A stretch of 64,000 nucleotides of DNA from Allobosea sp. 47.2.35 (GTDB lineage: Bacteria; Pseudomonadota; Alphaproteobacteria; Rhizobiales; Beijerinckiaceae), in the NCBI RefSeq assembly GCF_024655635.1, contig NZ_JANLGI010000005.1, forward strand, positions 62,001 through 126,000, given 5' to 3'. The position numbers and the translations under genes are program-made. The notes below the pieces were generated by a model, which worked only from the letters and a program-made list of their open reading frames with translations, searched no databases and was not told the DNA's origin. Positions within the stretch are counted from its first letter, which is position 1, and each line of letters opens with the position of its first letter. Below, in pieces: positions 55,891 through 63,824 of this stretch.

Positions 55891-57705
55891 CTACAAATGC
55901 TCTCGCAGGAAACGGGCCACGCCGCCGAAGACGGTGCGCCGGTTCTCGATCCGGGCGAAGCCATGGCCCTCATGCGGAATGCGCACATACTCGACCGGCC
56001 GGCCGAGCCCGCGCAGCACCGAATAGACCATCTCGCTTTCGCCCGGCGGCACGCGGGGATCGTCGAAGCCCTGCGCGATGAAGAGCGGCACGCGGATCTG
56101 GTCGAGCTTATGGATCGGCGAGAAGCGGATCAGGTTTTCGCGGTCGGCGACGGGATCGCCATATTCGACCGCGCGCAGATAGCGCCGCCACGGGCCAGTC
56201 GTCTCCAGCAGCGTCAGGAAATTCGCGATGCCGTAGAACTCGATCCCGACCTTCCACAGGTCCGGCTGTTCGGTCAGCGCCGCCAGCACCATGAAGCCGC
56301 CATAGGAGCGGCCATAGACCGCGACGCGGTCGTCATTCACGTCGGATTGCTCGCGCAGCCAGAGCCGGACCGCCCCAAGATCGGCGACGCTGTCCATGCG
56401 CAGATGCTTGTCGTCGAGATGATGATAGCTGCGGCCATAGCCGGTCGAGCCGCGCACGTTCGGCGCGATCACCATGATGCCCTGGCTCAGGAAGAACTGC
56501 AGGTCGGCGCGGAAGATCGGGGTCCACTGCGCCTCAGGCCCGCCATGGACCACGACGACAGCCGGATAGCCGCCTTCCGGCACCTTGCCGCGCGGCCGAT
56601 AGACGAAGAACGGCACTTCGAGCCCGTCGAAGCTCTTGGTGCTCGCGACCGTCGGCTCGACGAAGGTGGATTGATCGAGCCCGGCCTTCGAAGCATCGGT
56701 CAGGCGCTTCACCTGCTTCGAGGCGATATCGAAACGCCAGATATCGGGCGACGAGGTCGAGCCGTCGAGCGGGAAGACGAGCCCCGAACCATCCGGCAGC
56801 CAGGCGACGGAGCCGACCGAACCGGCAGGGAAGCCCTCGACCTCGAACTCCGCCCCCCCGGCGATGTCGCGCACGAAGATGCGGTTCCAGCCGCGATCAT
56901 TGGCGACATAGGCGAGGCGGTTCTGGTCCGGCGCCAGCGCCACCGCCTCGATATCCTGCCCGTCGCGCTCGACGATCCAGCTTAGCGTGCCGTCGGCCGC
57001 CGAGCGGAAGGCGACGCTGAGAAATTCGCGGCCCTGGTCGGTGATCGAGAAGAAGCCGCTGCCATCCTTCTTCATCCGGTTGGCAGCATAGCGGGCGCGG
57101 CCCTCATGCGGCAGCAGCGCCTCGCGCGCCCCGCTTTCGAGATCGAGCCGGAACAGGTCCTGGTCGTTCATCGCATGGGTGGCGTCAGTGACCAGCAGCG
57201 AGCGCCCGTCCGGGAAGAAAGCGACCGCCTCGCGATAGCCGCTGCCCTCGAAGACGCGCCGCGCCGCGCGCGTCGCCATGTCCATCACATAGATGTCCAT
57301 ATGCTCGCGATCGCGTGCGTTCGATGCGAAGGCGATGCGCTGTCCGTCCGGCGCCCAGCAGCCCCAGACATGGACCACGGTCGGATCGTCGGTCAGCGGC
57401 TGCGGCACACCGGAGGCGCCCGGAACGAGCCAGAGCTGATGCCGTTCATCGCCGCCGCAATCCATCGTGAACAGCAGGTCGCGGCTCTTCGGGTTGAAGG
57501 CGATCGCGCCGACCGGTTCCGGCATGTCGGTCAGGCGCCAAGGCGCCCCGCCGGCGAGCGGCCGGAGCCAGATCTGGTGCGTGCCGCTCTCGTCGCTGAG
57601 ATAGGCGAGCAGCTCGCCATCCGGCGCAAGCGCGGGGCTCTTGGCGCTGCGGATTTCGAGATAGGGCTCGATGCCCAGGCGGATCTGGCTGGCGGCTTCG
57701 TACAT
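55891..57705 (-). CDS. S9-family peptidase (prolyl oligopeptidase-like)
   Basis: 604 aa from ATG 57705. The N-terminal seven-blade beta-propeller has repeated WDF/GxxLAY-type strands (ALAPDGELLAYLSD, WAPDGQRIAFASN, PDQNRLAYVAND). The C-terminal alpha/beta-hydrolase has the nucleophile in YGRSYGGFM, the aspartate region FDDPRVPP and the catalytic His in PHEGHGF. No signal peptide, so it acts on imported peptides in the cytoplasm. It starts 10 bases after the proline iminopeptidase gene. Confidence 0.9.
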   Translation of the reverse strand: MYEAASQIRLGIEPYLEIRSAKSPALAPDGELLAYLSDESGTHQIWLRPLAGGAPWRLTDMPEPVGAIAFNPKSRDLLFTMDCGGDERHQLWLVPGASGVPQPLTDDPTVVHVWGCWAPDGQRIAFASNARDREHMDIYVMDMATRAARRVFEGSGYREAVAFFPDGRSLLVTDATHAMNDQDLFRLDLESGAREALLPHEGRARYAANRMKKDGSGFFSITDQGREFLSVAFRSAADGTLSWIVERDGQDIEAVALAPDQNRLAYVANDRGWNRIFVRDIAGGAEFEVEGFPAGSVGSVAWLPDGSGLVFPLDGSTSSPDIWRFDIASKQVKRLTDASKAGLDQSTFVEPTVASTKSFDGLEVPFFVYRPRGKVPEGGYPAVVVVHGGPEAQWTPIFRADLQFFLSQGIMVIAPNVRGSTGYGRSYHHLDDKHLRMDSVADLGAVRLWLREQSDVNDDRVAVYGRSYGGFMVLAALTEQPDLWKVGIEFYGIANFLTLLETTGPWRRYLRAVEYGDPVADRENLIRFSPIHKLDQIRVPLFIAQGFDDPRVPPGESEMVYSVLRGLGRPVEYVRIPHEGHGFARIENRRTVFGGVARFLREHL

Positions 57706-57715
57706 GGTCGTTCCT

Positions 57716-58693
57716 TCAGGCCGCGAGGGCCAACATCGAATCGCGCAGGCGATCGGTCGCATCGCGCAGCGCCAGCGACAGGGCCGGTGCGCTCGGCGTC
57801 GCCGCGTGATTGGCCTCGGTCACGATGGTGAAACGCGCCTCGGGCCAAGCCGTCTTCAGGCGCCAGGCCGTACACATCGGCGTCACGATATCGTAGCGCC
57901 CCTGCACGATCTCCGCCGGTAGGTGCCGGATGCGCGAGACGTCGCGCAGCAATTGGCCGGGGTCGAGGAAGGCGCCGTTGACGCAGTAATGCGTGAAGAT
58001 GCGGGCGAGCGCGAGCGCGGCATCCGGCTCGGTCAATGCCGCGACATGCTCGGCATCGGGCAGGAAGGTCTGCGTCTTGCCCGAGAAGGTGCGCAAGGCG
58101 ATCGCCGCCGCGATCTGCTGCTCACGATCGGGGCCGGTGAGCCGGCGATAATAGGCGCCGAGCAGGTCGCCGCGCTCTGCTTCCGGCACGAAATGGGCGA
58201 AGACCTCCCAATGGTCCGGAAAGATCGTGCGCGAGCCGTGGAACCACCAATCGATCTCGGCCCGCTCGGCCATGAAGATGCCGTGCAGGCGGAAGCCGAG
58301 GCAGCGTTCGGGATGGGCCTGCCCATAGGCGAGCCCGAGGCAGCTGCCCCAGGAGCCGCCTGTCACCAGCCAGCGATCGATGCCGAGATGCTCCCGGATG
58401 CGTTCGAGATCGGCGATCAGCGCCTGCGTGGTATTGCCCGCGAGTTCCGCCAGGGGGCTGGAGCGCCCCGCCCCGCGCTGGTCGAAGGTCACGATCCGGA
58501 AGGCGGTGGGATCGAAGGTCCTGCGCTGCGCCGGCTTGGTGCCGCCACCGGGCCCGCCATGCAGGAAGACCACGGGAATGCCGTCGGGATTGCCGCTCTC
58601 ATCGACATGAAGCTCATGCCCGTCGCCGACCGGCAGGCGCAGGGACCGATAAGGCTCGACCGCCTCGTAGAGAGCGTTCTGGTCGTCTGGCAC
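57716..58693 (-). CDS. pip: Proline iminopeptidase
   Basis: 325 aa from GTG 58693 (GGCGGAG upstream); a longer GTG start at 58750 is possible but lacks a ribosome site. The oxyanion motif HGGPGGG, nucleophile elbow GGSWGSCLGL and the catalytic aspartate region GRYDIVTP are typical of the PIP family, which removes N-terminal proline from peptides. It heads the ten-gene leftward operon. Its 242-base divergent spacer with the amino-acid-binding-protein gene contains the GntR-type site. Confidence 0.87.
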   Translation of the reverse strand: MPDDQNALYEAVEPYRSLRLPVGDGHELHVDESGNPDGIPVVFLHGGPGGGTKPAQRRTFDPTAFRIVTFDQRGAGRSSPLAELAGNTTQALIADLERIREHLGIDRWLVTGGSWGSCLGLAYGQAHPERCLGFRLHGIFMAERAEIDWWFHGSRTIFPDHWEVFAHFVPEAERGDLLGAYYRRLTGPDREQQIAAAIALRTFSGKTQTFLPDAEHVAALTEPDAALALARIFTHYCVNGAFLDPGQLLRDVSRIRHLPAEIVQGRYDIVTPMCTAWRLKTAWPEARFTIVTEANHAATPSAPALSLALRDATDRLRDSMLALAA

Positions 58694-58875
58694 GCCGGGC
58701 TCCGCCGAACCGGAGCATCGCGACGCTCCTCGATCCCCGGAGGATGGCACGCGCGAAGCGCTGCTGGCTAATGCATTCGCGGCGCATTGTTATGACGATC
58801 CGGAATAGATTAGCGCCTTCCGCGGCCCCGACAACCGACTTTCCTCAAACCCGGCAGCTGACGCAAGAGCAGCGT

Positions 58876-58905
58876 TTGACGTATGTCTGAGTTGCTGTAT
58901 ACAGC
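58876..58905 (+). promoter_or_regulatory. Promoter with GntR/FCD-type operator upstream of the amino-acid-binding protein gene
   Basis: TTGACG (58876-58881), a 16-base spacer and TATACA (58898-58903) form a good vegetative promoter. The 12-base perfect palindrome GCTGTATACAGC (58894-58905) covers its -10 box. The core GT-AC with flanking T/A fits FadR-subfamily operators. The same motif with one change (GCTGTACACAGC) lies at 63705-63716. Confidence 0.7.
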
Positions 58906-58935
58906 TCTATAGCTCGATAACGGGAGAAGATCGGG

Positions 58936-59979
58936 ATGGCATTCAGCATCATTCGTGCGGCGCTCGCCACGGCAACGCTAACCCTGGTCGCGCCGGCGGC
59001 GCAGGCCGGGCCGGTGCTCGACAAGGTCAAGGAAGACGGCAAGATCATCTGCCTGGTGAACCCGAATTCGCCGGGCTTCTCGGTTCCCGACAGCGCCGGC
59101 CGCTTCCAGGGCTTCAATGTCGAATTCTGCCGCATGGCCGCCGTCGCGATCTTCGGCGACGCCAACAAGGCGGAGCTGCGCGGCATCGGCTTCTCCGACA
59201 GCCTGAAGGCGATCATCAGCGGCAGCGCCCATATCGCCTCGCGCGGCATCACCGCGACCGGCACGCGCGACGCCGATCCCGGCGTCTCCTTCGTCACCAC
59301 CACCTTCTATGACGGCCAGGGCTTCATGGTGCCCAAGAGCCTCGGCATGACCAAGCTTGCCGACCTGTCGGGCGCGACCGTCTGCGCCGAAGAGGGCTCG
59401 ACCACCCTGCTCTATCTCGCAGACTGGTTCGGCGAGGCGAAGCTGCCCTACAAGGTCGAGAACATCGCCGACAAGACCGCCCGCCTCCAGGCCTTCTTCT
59501 CTGGCAAATGCGACGCAGTTGCGAGTTCTGTCTCGGCGCTCGCCGCCGACCGCCTGCTGGCGCCGAAGCCGGACGATTACGTGCTGGTTCCCCAGCGCTC
59601 CGCGACCGAGCCGCTGGCGCTCGTCTCCCGCCCTGATACCGAGCTTGAGAAGACCCTGTTCTGGGGCGTGCAGGTCATGGTCGCGGCCGAGGAATTCGGC
59701 CTGACCTCCAAGAACGTCGAGGCCAAGCTCGCCGCACTCAAGGACCTGCCGGTCGATGCACAGCGCCTGATCGCACCGAACGGCCCGACCGCCGACATGG
59801 CCAAGAAGCTGGGCCTGCGCCCGGACTGGGCCTTCCAGATCATCAAGCAGGTCGGCAATTACGGCGAGGTCTTCGAGAAACATATCGGCAAGGCTTCGCC
59901 GCTGGCGATGGACCGCGCCCAGTCGCCGAACCGCCTCGCCCGCGACGGCGGCCTGATCTTCTCCTACCCGGTCCGCTGA
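58936..59979 (+). CDS. aapJ: General L-amino-acid ABC transporter substrate-binding protein (AapJ-like)
   Basis: 347-aa periplasmic protein with a signal peptide ending at AQA (about residue 24). It belongs to the SBP family 3 AapJ branch: CLVNPNSPGFSVPD, FYDGQGFMVPKSLG, CAEEGSTTLLYLADWF and KYVLVP-like strand (YVLVPQRSATEPLAL). It is about 5 residues longer than typical AapJ. A strong terminator follows, so it is monocistronic although its permease genes lie 1.4 kb further on the opposite strand. Confidence 0.88.
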   Translation: MAFSIIRAALATATLTLVAPAAQAGPVLDKVKEDGKIICLVNPNSPGFSVPDSAGRFQGFNVEFCRMAAVAIFGDANKAELRGIGFSDSLKAIISGSAHIASRGITATGTRDADPGVSFVTTTFYDGQGFMVPKSLGMTKLADLSGATVCAEEGSTTLLYLADWFGEAKLPYKVENIADKTARLQAFFSGKCDAVASSVSALAADRLLAPKPDDYVLVPQRSATEPLALVSRPDTELEKTLFWGVQVMVAAEEFGLTSKNVEAKLAALKDLPVDAQRLIAPNGPTADMAKKLGLRPDWAFQIIKQVGNYGEVFEKHIGKASPLAMDRAQSPNRLARDGGLIFSYPVR

Positions 59980-60009
59980 GACGCCCCATCGGCGCTACCT
60001 CCTCACAGG

Positions 60010-60033
60010 CCCTCCCGGAGCAATCCGGGAGGG
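60010..60033 (+). terminator. Rho-independent terminator after the binding-protein gene
   Basis: Perfect 10-bp stem CCCTCCCGGA (60010-60019) / TCCGGGAGGG (60024-60033) with a four-base loop, followed by TATTTTGTTTTT. Confidence 0.93.
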
Positions 60034-60161
60034 TATTTTGTTTTTGCAAAGCCTGGCCCGTCAGCATGCCTTCAACAGTAGACAATCCCCGCCTCGATCC
60101 GCTTCATGAGCACCATGAGCACCGCATCTCGCGATGGCGGGACTGCCGGGCGGAGGGGCGC

Positions 60162-60680
60162 ATGGCTGAGGGGATTGCCTGGGTCGAGCCACCGGACCTT
60201 GCCGGGTCGATCGGCATGCTGCCGCTCCCAGGGCTCGTGATCGCCAAGCGCGGCGAGCGCTACGTCGACGGCGCCTTGCAGGAAGAGGTGCTGGCCGCCC
60301 TCGCCGCACGGCAGACCGCCCTGCTGGTGATGCTGCTCGACGATGACGAATGCGGCCCGGACGAAATCGACGATCTGGCCGGCGCCGCCGAAGCGCGATC
60401 GATTGCCTTGCTTCGCGCACCGATCGCCGATTTCTCCGCGCCGGGCCAGCGGCTCGACTGGCCGGCCCTGATCGAGCGTCTCGCCGGAGAACTCCGCCAG
60501 GGGCGCCGCATCGCCTTCTGCTGCCTCGCCGGCTATGGCCGCTCGGGCATGATGGCGGCAAGGCTTCTGATCGCTACCGGCTCAACCGCGGAGGACGCCA
60601 TCACCGCGGTGCGGAGCGCACGTCCCGGCGCGATCGAAAGCGAGGAGCAGGTCGCCTATTTGCTGTCCTGCGCGCCATAG
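60162..60680 (+). CDS. Dual-specificity/protein-tyrosine-phosphatase-like protein
   Basis: 172 aa from ATG 60162 (GGAGGGG upstream); the frame is open back to 60066. The active-site loop is CLAGYGRSG, a CX5R motif of the cysteine phosphatase type, with an upstream aspartate in the PIADFSAPG region that could serve as the general acid. No signal peptide. It resembles the CDKN3-like family of small cysteine phosphatases. The last 25 bases overlap the convergent GntR gene. A related gene is cut by the right edge. Confidence 0.75.
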   Translation: MAEGIAWVEPPDLAGSIGMLPLPGLVIAKRGERYVDGALQEEVLAALAARQTALLVMLLDDDECGPDEIDDLAGAAEARSIALLRAPIADFSAPGQRLDWPALIERLAGELRQGRRIAFCCLAGYGRSGMMAARLLIATGSTAEDAITAVRSARPGAIESEEQVAYLLSCAP

Positions 60681-61342
60681 CGCGCCAGCATGCGCTCGAG
60701 ATGCGTCGCATGCAGCCGAAACAGCTCAGGGGCCGACAAGGCAGTCGCCTGCCCGACCACGGCCGCGATCTCCTCGACCAGCAGCGCATGCATCGCCATG
60801 GGCTCGCGCTTCAGCCAGTCGATCCAGCTGCGCGCCGTGCGGAAGAAGATGGTGTCGTCCATCTGCCGGAGCGCCTCGTCACCGATCAGGGCGTTGCGGA
60901 CCTCGTGATGCGTCCGCCAGACGTCCCAGGCCTCCTTCAGCGAGGATTCCGGCTTGAGCAGCCCGGCCAGCGCCTGCAGCCGGGCATAGTCGGAGCCGAG
61001 TGTCGAGGGCAACTGGAGCGGGATCAGGTCGGCGATCAGGCGCGTCAGGCCGATGCGGAAGCGCAGCATGTCAGCCGATTGCGGCCCGACATAGGAGACG
61101 ATCGTGCCCACGCCGTTACGAGTCTCGGCAAGCTGCTCGTAGACCAGCCGCTGCAGGACCTGCCGGATCGGCGTGCGGCTGACGCGGAACTCCGTCGCCA
61201 GCGCCGTCTCGTGGATGACATGGCCTTCGTCATATTCGCGCAGGCAGATGCGGTCGCGCACGATCTCGAAGATCACGTCGTTGCGCGAGCGCACCAGCTG
61301 GCGCAGCTGGCGCGTATCCGAACCGGCGATATCGACCGTCAT
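60656..61342 (-). CDS. GntR-family regulator (FCD domain)
   Basis: 228 aa from ATG 61342 (GGAAGAG upstream). The N-terminal winged helix (HETALATEFRVSRTPIRQVLQRLV) is near residues 40-65. The C-terminal all-helical FCD domain has the expected metal-ligand-like residues (THHEVRNALIG and LHATHLERML). FadR-subfamily members bind amino or organic acids. It is third after the two permease genes and likely binds the GCTGTAYACAGC sites. Confidence 0.88.
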   Translation of the reverse strand: MTVDIAGSDTRQLRQLVRSRNDVIFEIVRDRICLREYDEGHVIHETALATEFRVSRTPIRQVLQRLVYEQLAETRNGVGTIVSYVGPQSADMLRFRIGLTRLIADLIPLQLPSTLGSDYARLQALAGLLKPESSLKEAWDVWRTHHEVRNALIGDEALRQMDDTIFFRTARSWIDWLKREPMAMHALLVEEIAAVVGQATALSAPELFRLHATHLERMLARYGAQDSK

Positions 61343-61417
61343 CGTCTCTCTTCCTGCCCGCTCTGTGCTTAGAGCATCGCTTGAGCGGCTGGCCACTTCT
61401 TTTGTCGAAGGTCGGCC

Positions 61418-62449
61418 CTAGCGCGCCTTGACGGCGCCATGGCCGAGCCGCCGCGCCCGTTCCGAGATCAGCCAGCAGCAGATGAAGTAGAACAGGCCGA
61501 TCGCCAGGTTCGCCTCCAGCGAATAGGCCTGCCATTGCGGATCGGCATAGGCCATGCGCGCGGTCGAGAGCAGGTCGTGCATCCCGACGATCGCGACGAG
61601 CGAGGTGTCCTTGAAGCTGCCGATGATCGAGTTGGTGATGCCGGGGATCGCCGTGCGCAGCGCCTGCGGCAGCACGACGAGCCGGATTCGCTGCGCCGAT
61701 GACAGCCCGAGGCTCGCAGCCGCTTCGGTCTGGCCCTTCGGCAGGGCCTGCAAGCCACCGCGCACGTCCTCGGCGAAATAGGCGGCATAGAACAGGGTGA
61801 GCACGATCAGGATGGCTGCGACCGGCTCGATCGCGGCGCCGCGCGACAGGAGCAGCGGCAGGATGAAGATACCGGCGAACAGCACCGCGACCATCGGGAT
61901 CGCGCGGACGGTCTCGATATAACCCACGGCGAACAGGGAGAGCCCGCGCTGGCCCGACCAGCGCGCGAGTGCCAGCACGACGCCGAGCGGAAAGGCCGCG
62001 GCCATGCTGAAGGCCGAGAGGAAGAGGATCAGCGGCAGGCCGTTCCAGCGATGCGATTCCACCACGGGAAGGCCGGCGACGCCAATGGGCGCCTTCGCGA
62101 AGGCGAGGATGGCCGCGATCATCACGAAGCTGGCGAGATAGGCGCGCCAGCGCTCGGGCTCGGGATAGGTCCCGGTCAGGACGAGATTGGCCTTCTCGCG
62201 CAGGAAGGCCCAGCAAGCGCCGCTCGCCGCCGCGCACTCGGCCCGGCTGCCGGAGAAGGGCACGGCATCGACCACGCCCCAGTTCAGCGCCTTCGCCACG
62301 AAAGCCACGACCCCGTACAGGACGAGGCCGGTGAGCAGCGTGTTCCACCAGCTCGAGAACAGGTTCGACCGCAGCCAGCGGCCGGCCGCGACGATGCGGC
62401 GGCTGCGTGGCGGCCCGACGACGAGAGGCGTCTCGGCGAGCGTGGTCAT
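61418..62449 (-). CDS. aapM: Amino-acid ABC transporter permease (AapM-like)
   Basis: 343-aa permease from ATG 62449; ATG 62476 is a possible longer start. N-terminal hydrophobic helix, a soluble loop, then the His/Glu/Arg-type permease core with the EAA loop in EAAASLGLSSAQRIRLVVLPQALR. It belongs to the HisM/AapM branch. The start lies one base beyond the stop of the upstream permease, and a 75-base gap separates it from the GntR gene. Confidence 0.87.
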   Translation of the reverse strand: MTTLAETPLVVGPPRSRRIVAAGRWLRSNLFSSWWNTLLTGLVLYGVVAFVAKALNWGVVDAVPFSGSRAECAAASGACWAFLREKANLVLTGTYPEPERWRAYLASFVMIAAILAFAKAPIGVAGLPVVESHRWNGLPLILFLSAFSMAAAFPLGVVLALARWSGQRGLSLFAVGYIETVRAIPMVAVLFAGIFILPLLLSRGAAIEPVAAILIVLTLFYAAYFAEDVRGGLQALPKGQTEAAASLGLSSAQRIRLVVLPQALRTAIPGITNSIIGSFKDTSLVAIVGMHDLLSTARMAYADPQWQAYSLEANLAIGLFYFICCWLISERARRLGHGAVKAR

Positions 62450-62450
62450 C

Positions 62451-63695
62451 TCAGCGCCCCCTGATGCGGAAGACATGGTTGCACCAGTTGACCCCGGCCG
62501 AGATCAGCAGGTTCGCGGTCAGGAAGAACAGCGCGACCAGCGTCATCAGTTCGATCGGCCGGAAGGTCTGGTTGACCGAGGTGCTGACCACGCTGAGCAG
62601 GTCGGAATAGCCGATCGCAAGCGCGATCGAGGTGTTCTTGAGCAGGTTGGAATACTGGTTGCCGAGCGGTGGCGTGATGACGCGCAAGGCCTGCGGCAGC
62701 ACGATCAGGCGCATCGTCCGGAGCCGGCTGAGCCCCAGCGCCAGCGCCGCTTCGTGCTGGCCGCGCGAGGTCGCGAGGATGCCGCCCTCGACAATCGCGC
62801 CGATCTGCCCGCCATGATAGACCGAGAGCGCCAGGACGAGCGCCGCGAATTGCAGCGAAAGCCCCATCCCTCCGCTGACATTGAAGCCGGTCAGCTTCGG
62901 CACCGACCATCCGATCTGCGCGAGCCCCGACAGGATCAGCCCGGCATAGAGCGCGAGCCCCGCCACCAGCACCGGCAGGGCGACCGGCCGGCGCTGTCCG
63001 GTCGCATCCTGATGCCGCTTGACCGCCCGCGCCCAGAACGCCCAGCCGACGAGCCAGAGGCAGGCCGCGAGCGCCAGCAAGAGCCCGCCATGCCCGATGA
63101 CCGGCGACGGCAGGGCGAGCCCGCGATTGCTCAGCATCGCGCCGAAGGGGCCGGTCCAGGCCGCCTTGATATGCGGCAGGCCGCGGACCAGCGCGACATA
63201 GAGCGCGATCACGATCAGGAGCTTCGGCAGGTTGCGCAGCAGCTCGACATAGAGCCGCGCGAGATTGCGCACGAGCCAGTTCGAACTGGTCATGGCGATG
63301 CCGACGACGAGGCCGATGGTGCTCGCCAGCACCAGCGTCACCGCCGCGGCAGCCAGCGTGTTCAGGATGCCGACAAGCAGCACATAGGCATAGGTATCGC
63401 GTGGGGAATACGCGATCAGGCTCTCGCTGACGTCGAAGCCGGCCTGCTGCCAGAGGAAGGAGAAATCGATTTCCATTCCGGCCGCCGCGAGATTGGCCGA
63501 GACGTTCCGCGCCCCCAGCACGCCCACACTGACGAGCCCGAGCAGGATGACGAGCGGCCAAAGCAGCCCTTGCAGGCGCTCGCGCAAAGGCGCGCCCGGC
63601 GGCGGCGGACTCGGCGCCTTGAGCACGCCGGCCGCGAAGGCCTGGCCGCCCGGAACGGGGCCGATCTCGCTGGCGGGGTCGTGTGTGGACAGCAT
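62451..63695 (-). CDS. aapQ: Amino-acid ABC transporter permease (AapQ-like)
   Basis: 414-aa permease from ATG 63695. N-terminal Pro-rich tail, first membrane helix, then a loop with FDVSESLIAYSPRDTY and the permease core with EAALALGLSRLRTMRLIVLPQALRVITPP. It matches the AapQ/BztB branch with a large central insertion (about residues 185-290) containing two extra hydrophobic helices. No ribosome site precedes the ATG, which lies at one end of a 36-base palindrome; the transcript may be leaderless. Confidence 0.85.
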   Translation of the reverse strand: MLSTHDPASEIGPVPGGQAFAAGVLKAPSPPPPGAPLRERLQGLLWPLVILLGLVSVGVLGARNVSANLAAAGMEIDFSFLWQQAGFDVSESLIAYSPRDTYAYVLLVGILNTLAAAAVTLVLASTIGLVVGIAMTSSNWLVRNLARLYVELLRNLPKLLIVIALYVALVRGLPHIKAAWTGPFGAMLSNRGLALPSPVIGHGGLLLALAACLWLVGWAFWARAVKRHQDATGQRRPVALPVLVAGLALYAGLILSGLAQIGWSVPKLTGFNVSGGMGLSLQFAALVLALSVYHGGQIGAIVEGGILATSRGQHEAALALGLSRLRTMRLIVLPQALRVITPPLGNQYSNLLKNTSIALAIGYSDLLSVVSTSVNQTFRPIELMTLVALFFLTANLLISAGVNWCNHVFRIRGR

Positions 63696-63728
63696 GATGA
63701 TATAGCTGTACACAGCTATATCATCATG
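63693..63728. promoter_or_regulatory. 36-base palindromic operator between the permease operon and the right-edge gene
   Basis: Arms CATGATGATATAGCTGT (63693-63709) and ACAGCTATATCATCATG (63712-63728) are perfect inverted copies; only the central AC pair is asymmetric. The core GCTGTACACAGC (63705-63716) repeats the GntR-type site at 58894-58905. Each end is an ATG facing outward: the aapQ start (63695-63693) and an in-frame ATG of the right-edge gene (63726-63728). A TTGACA -35-like hexamer for the permease operon lies at 63732-63727 on the minus strand. Confidence 0.85.
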
Positions 63729-63824
63729 TCAATCGACGAGCCCCGAAGCCCGATCGAACGACACGTTTCGCGTGAAGACGATGCGGCAGGTAGAATGCCC
63801 ACCGTCCCGCCTCTGGAGGATTGT

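Noticed and set aside
60066..60161. Longer start for the phosphatase-like gene
   Set aside because: The extra 32 residues are His/Arg-rich with no match to the related right-edge protein, and ATG 60162 has a GGAGGGG ribosome site.
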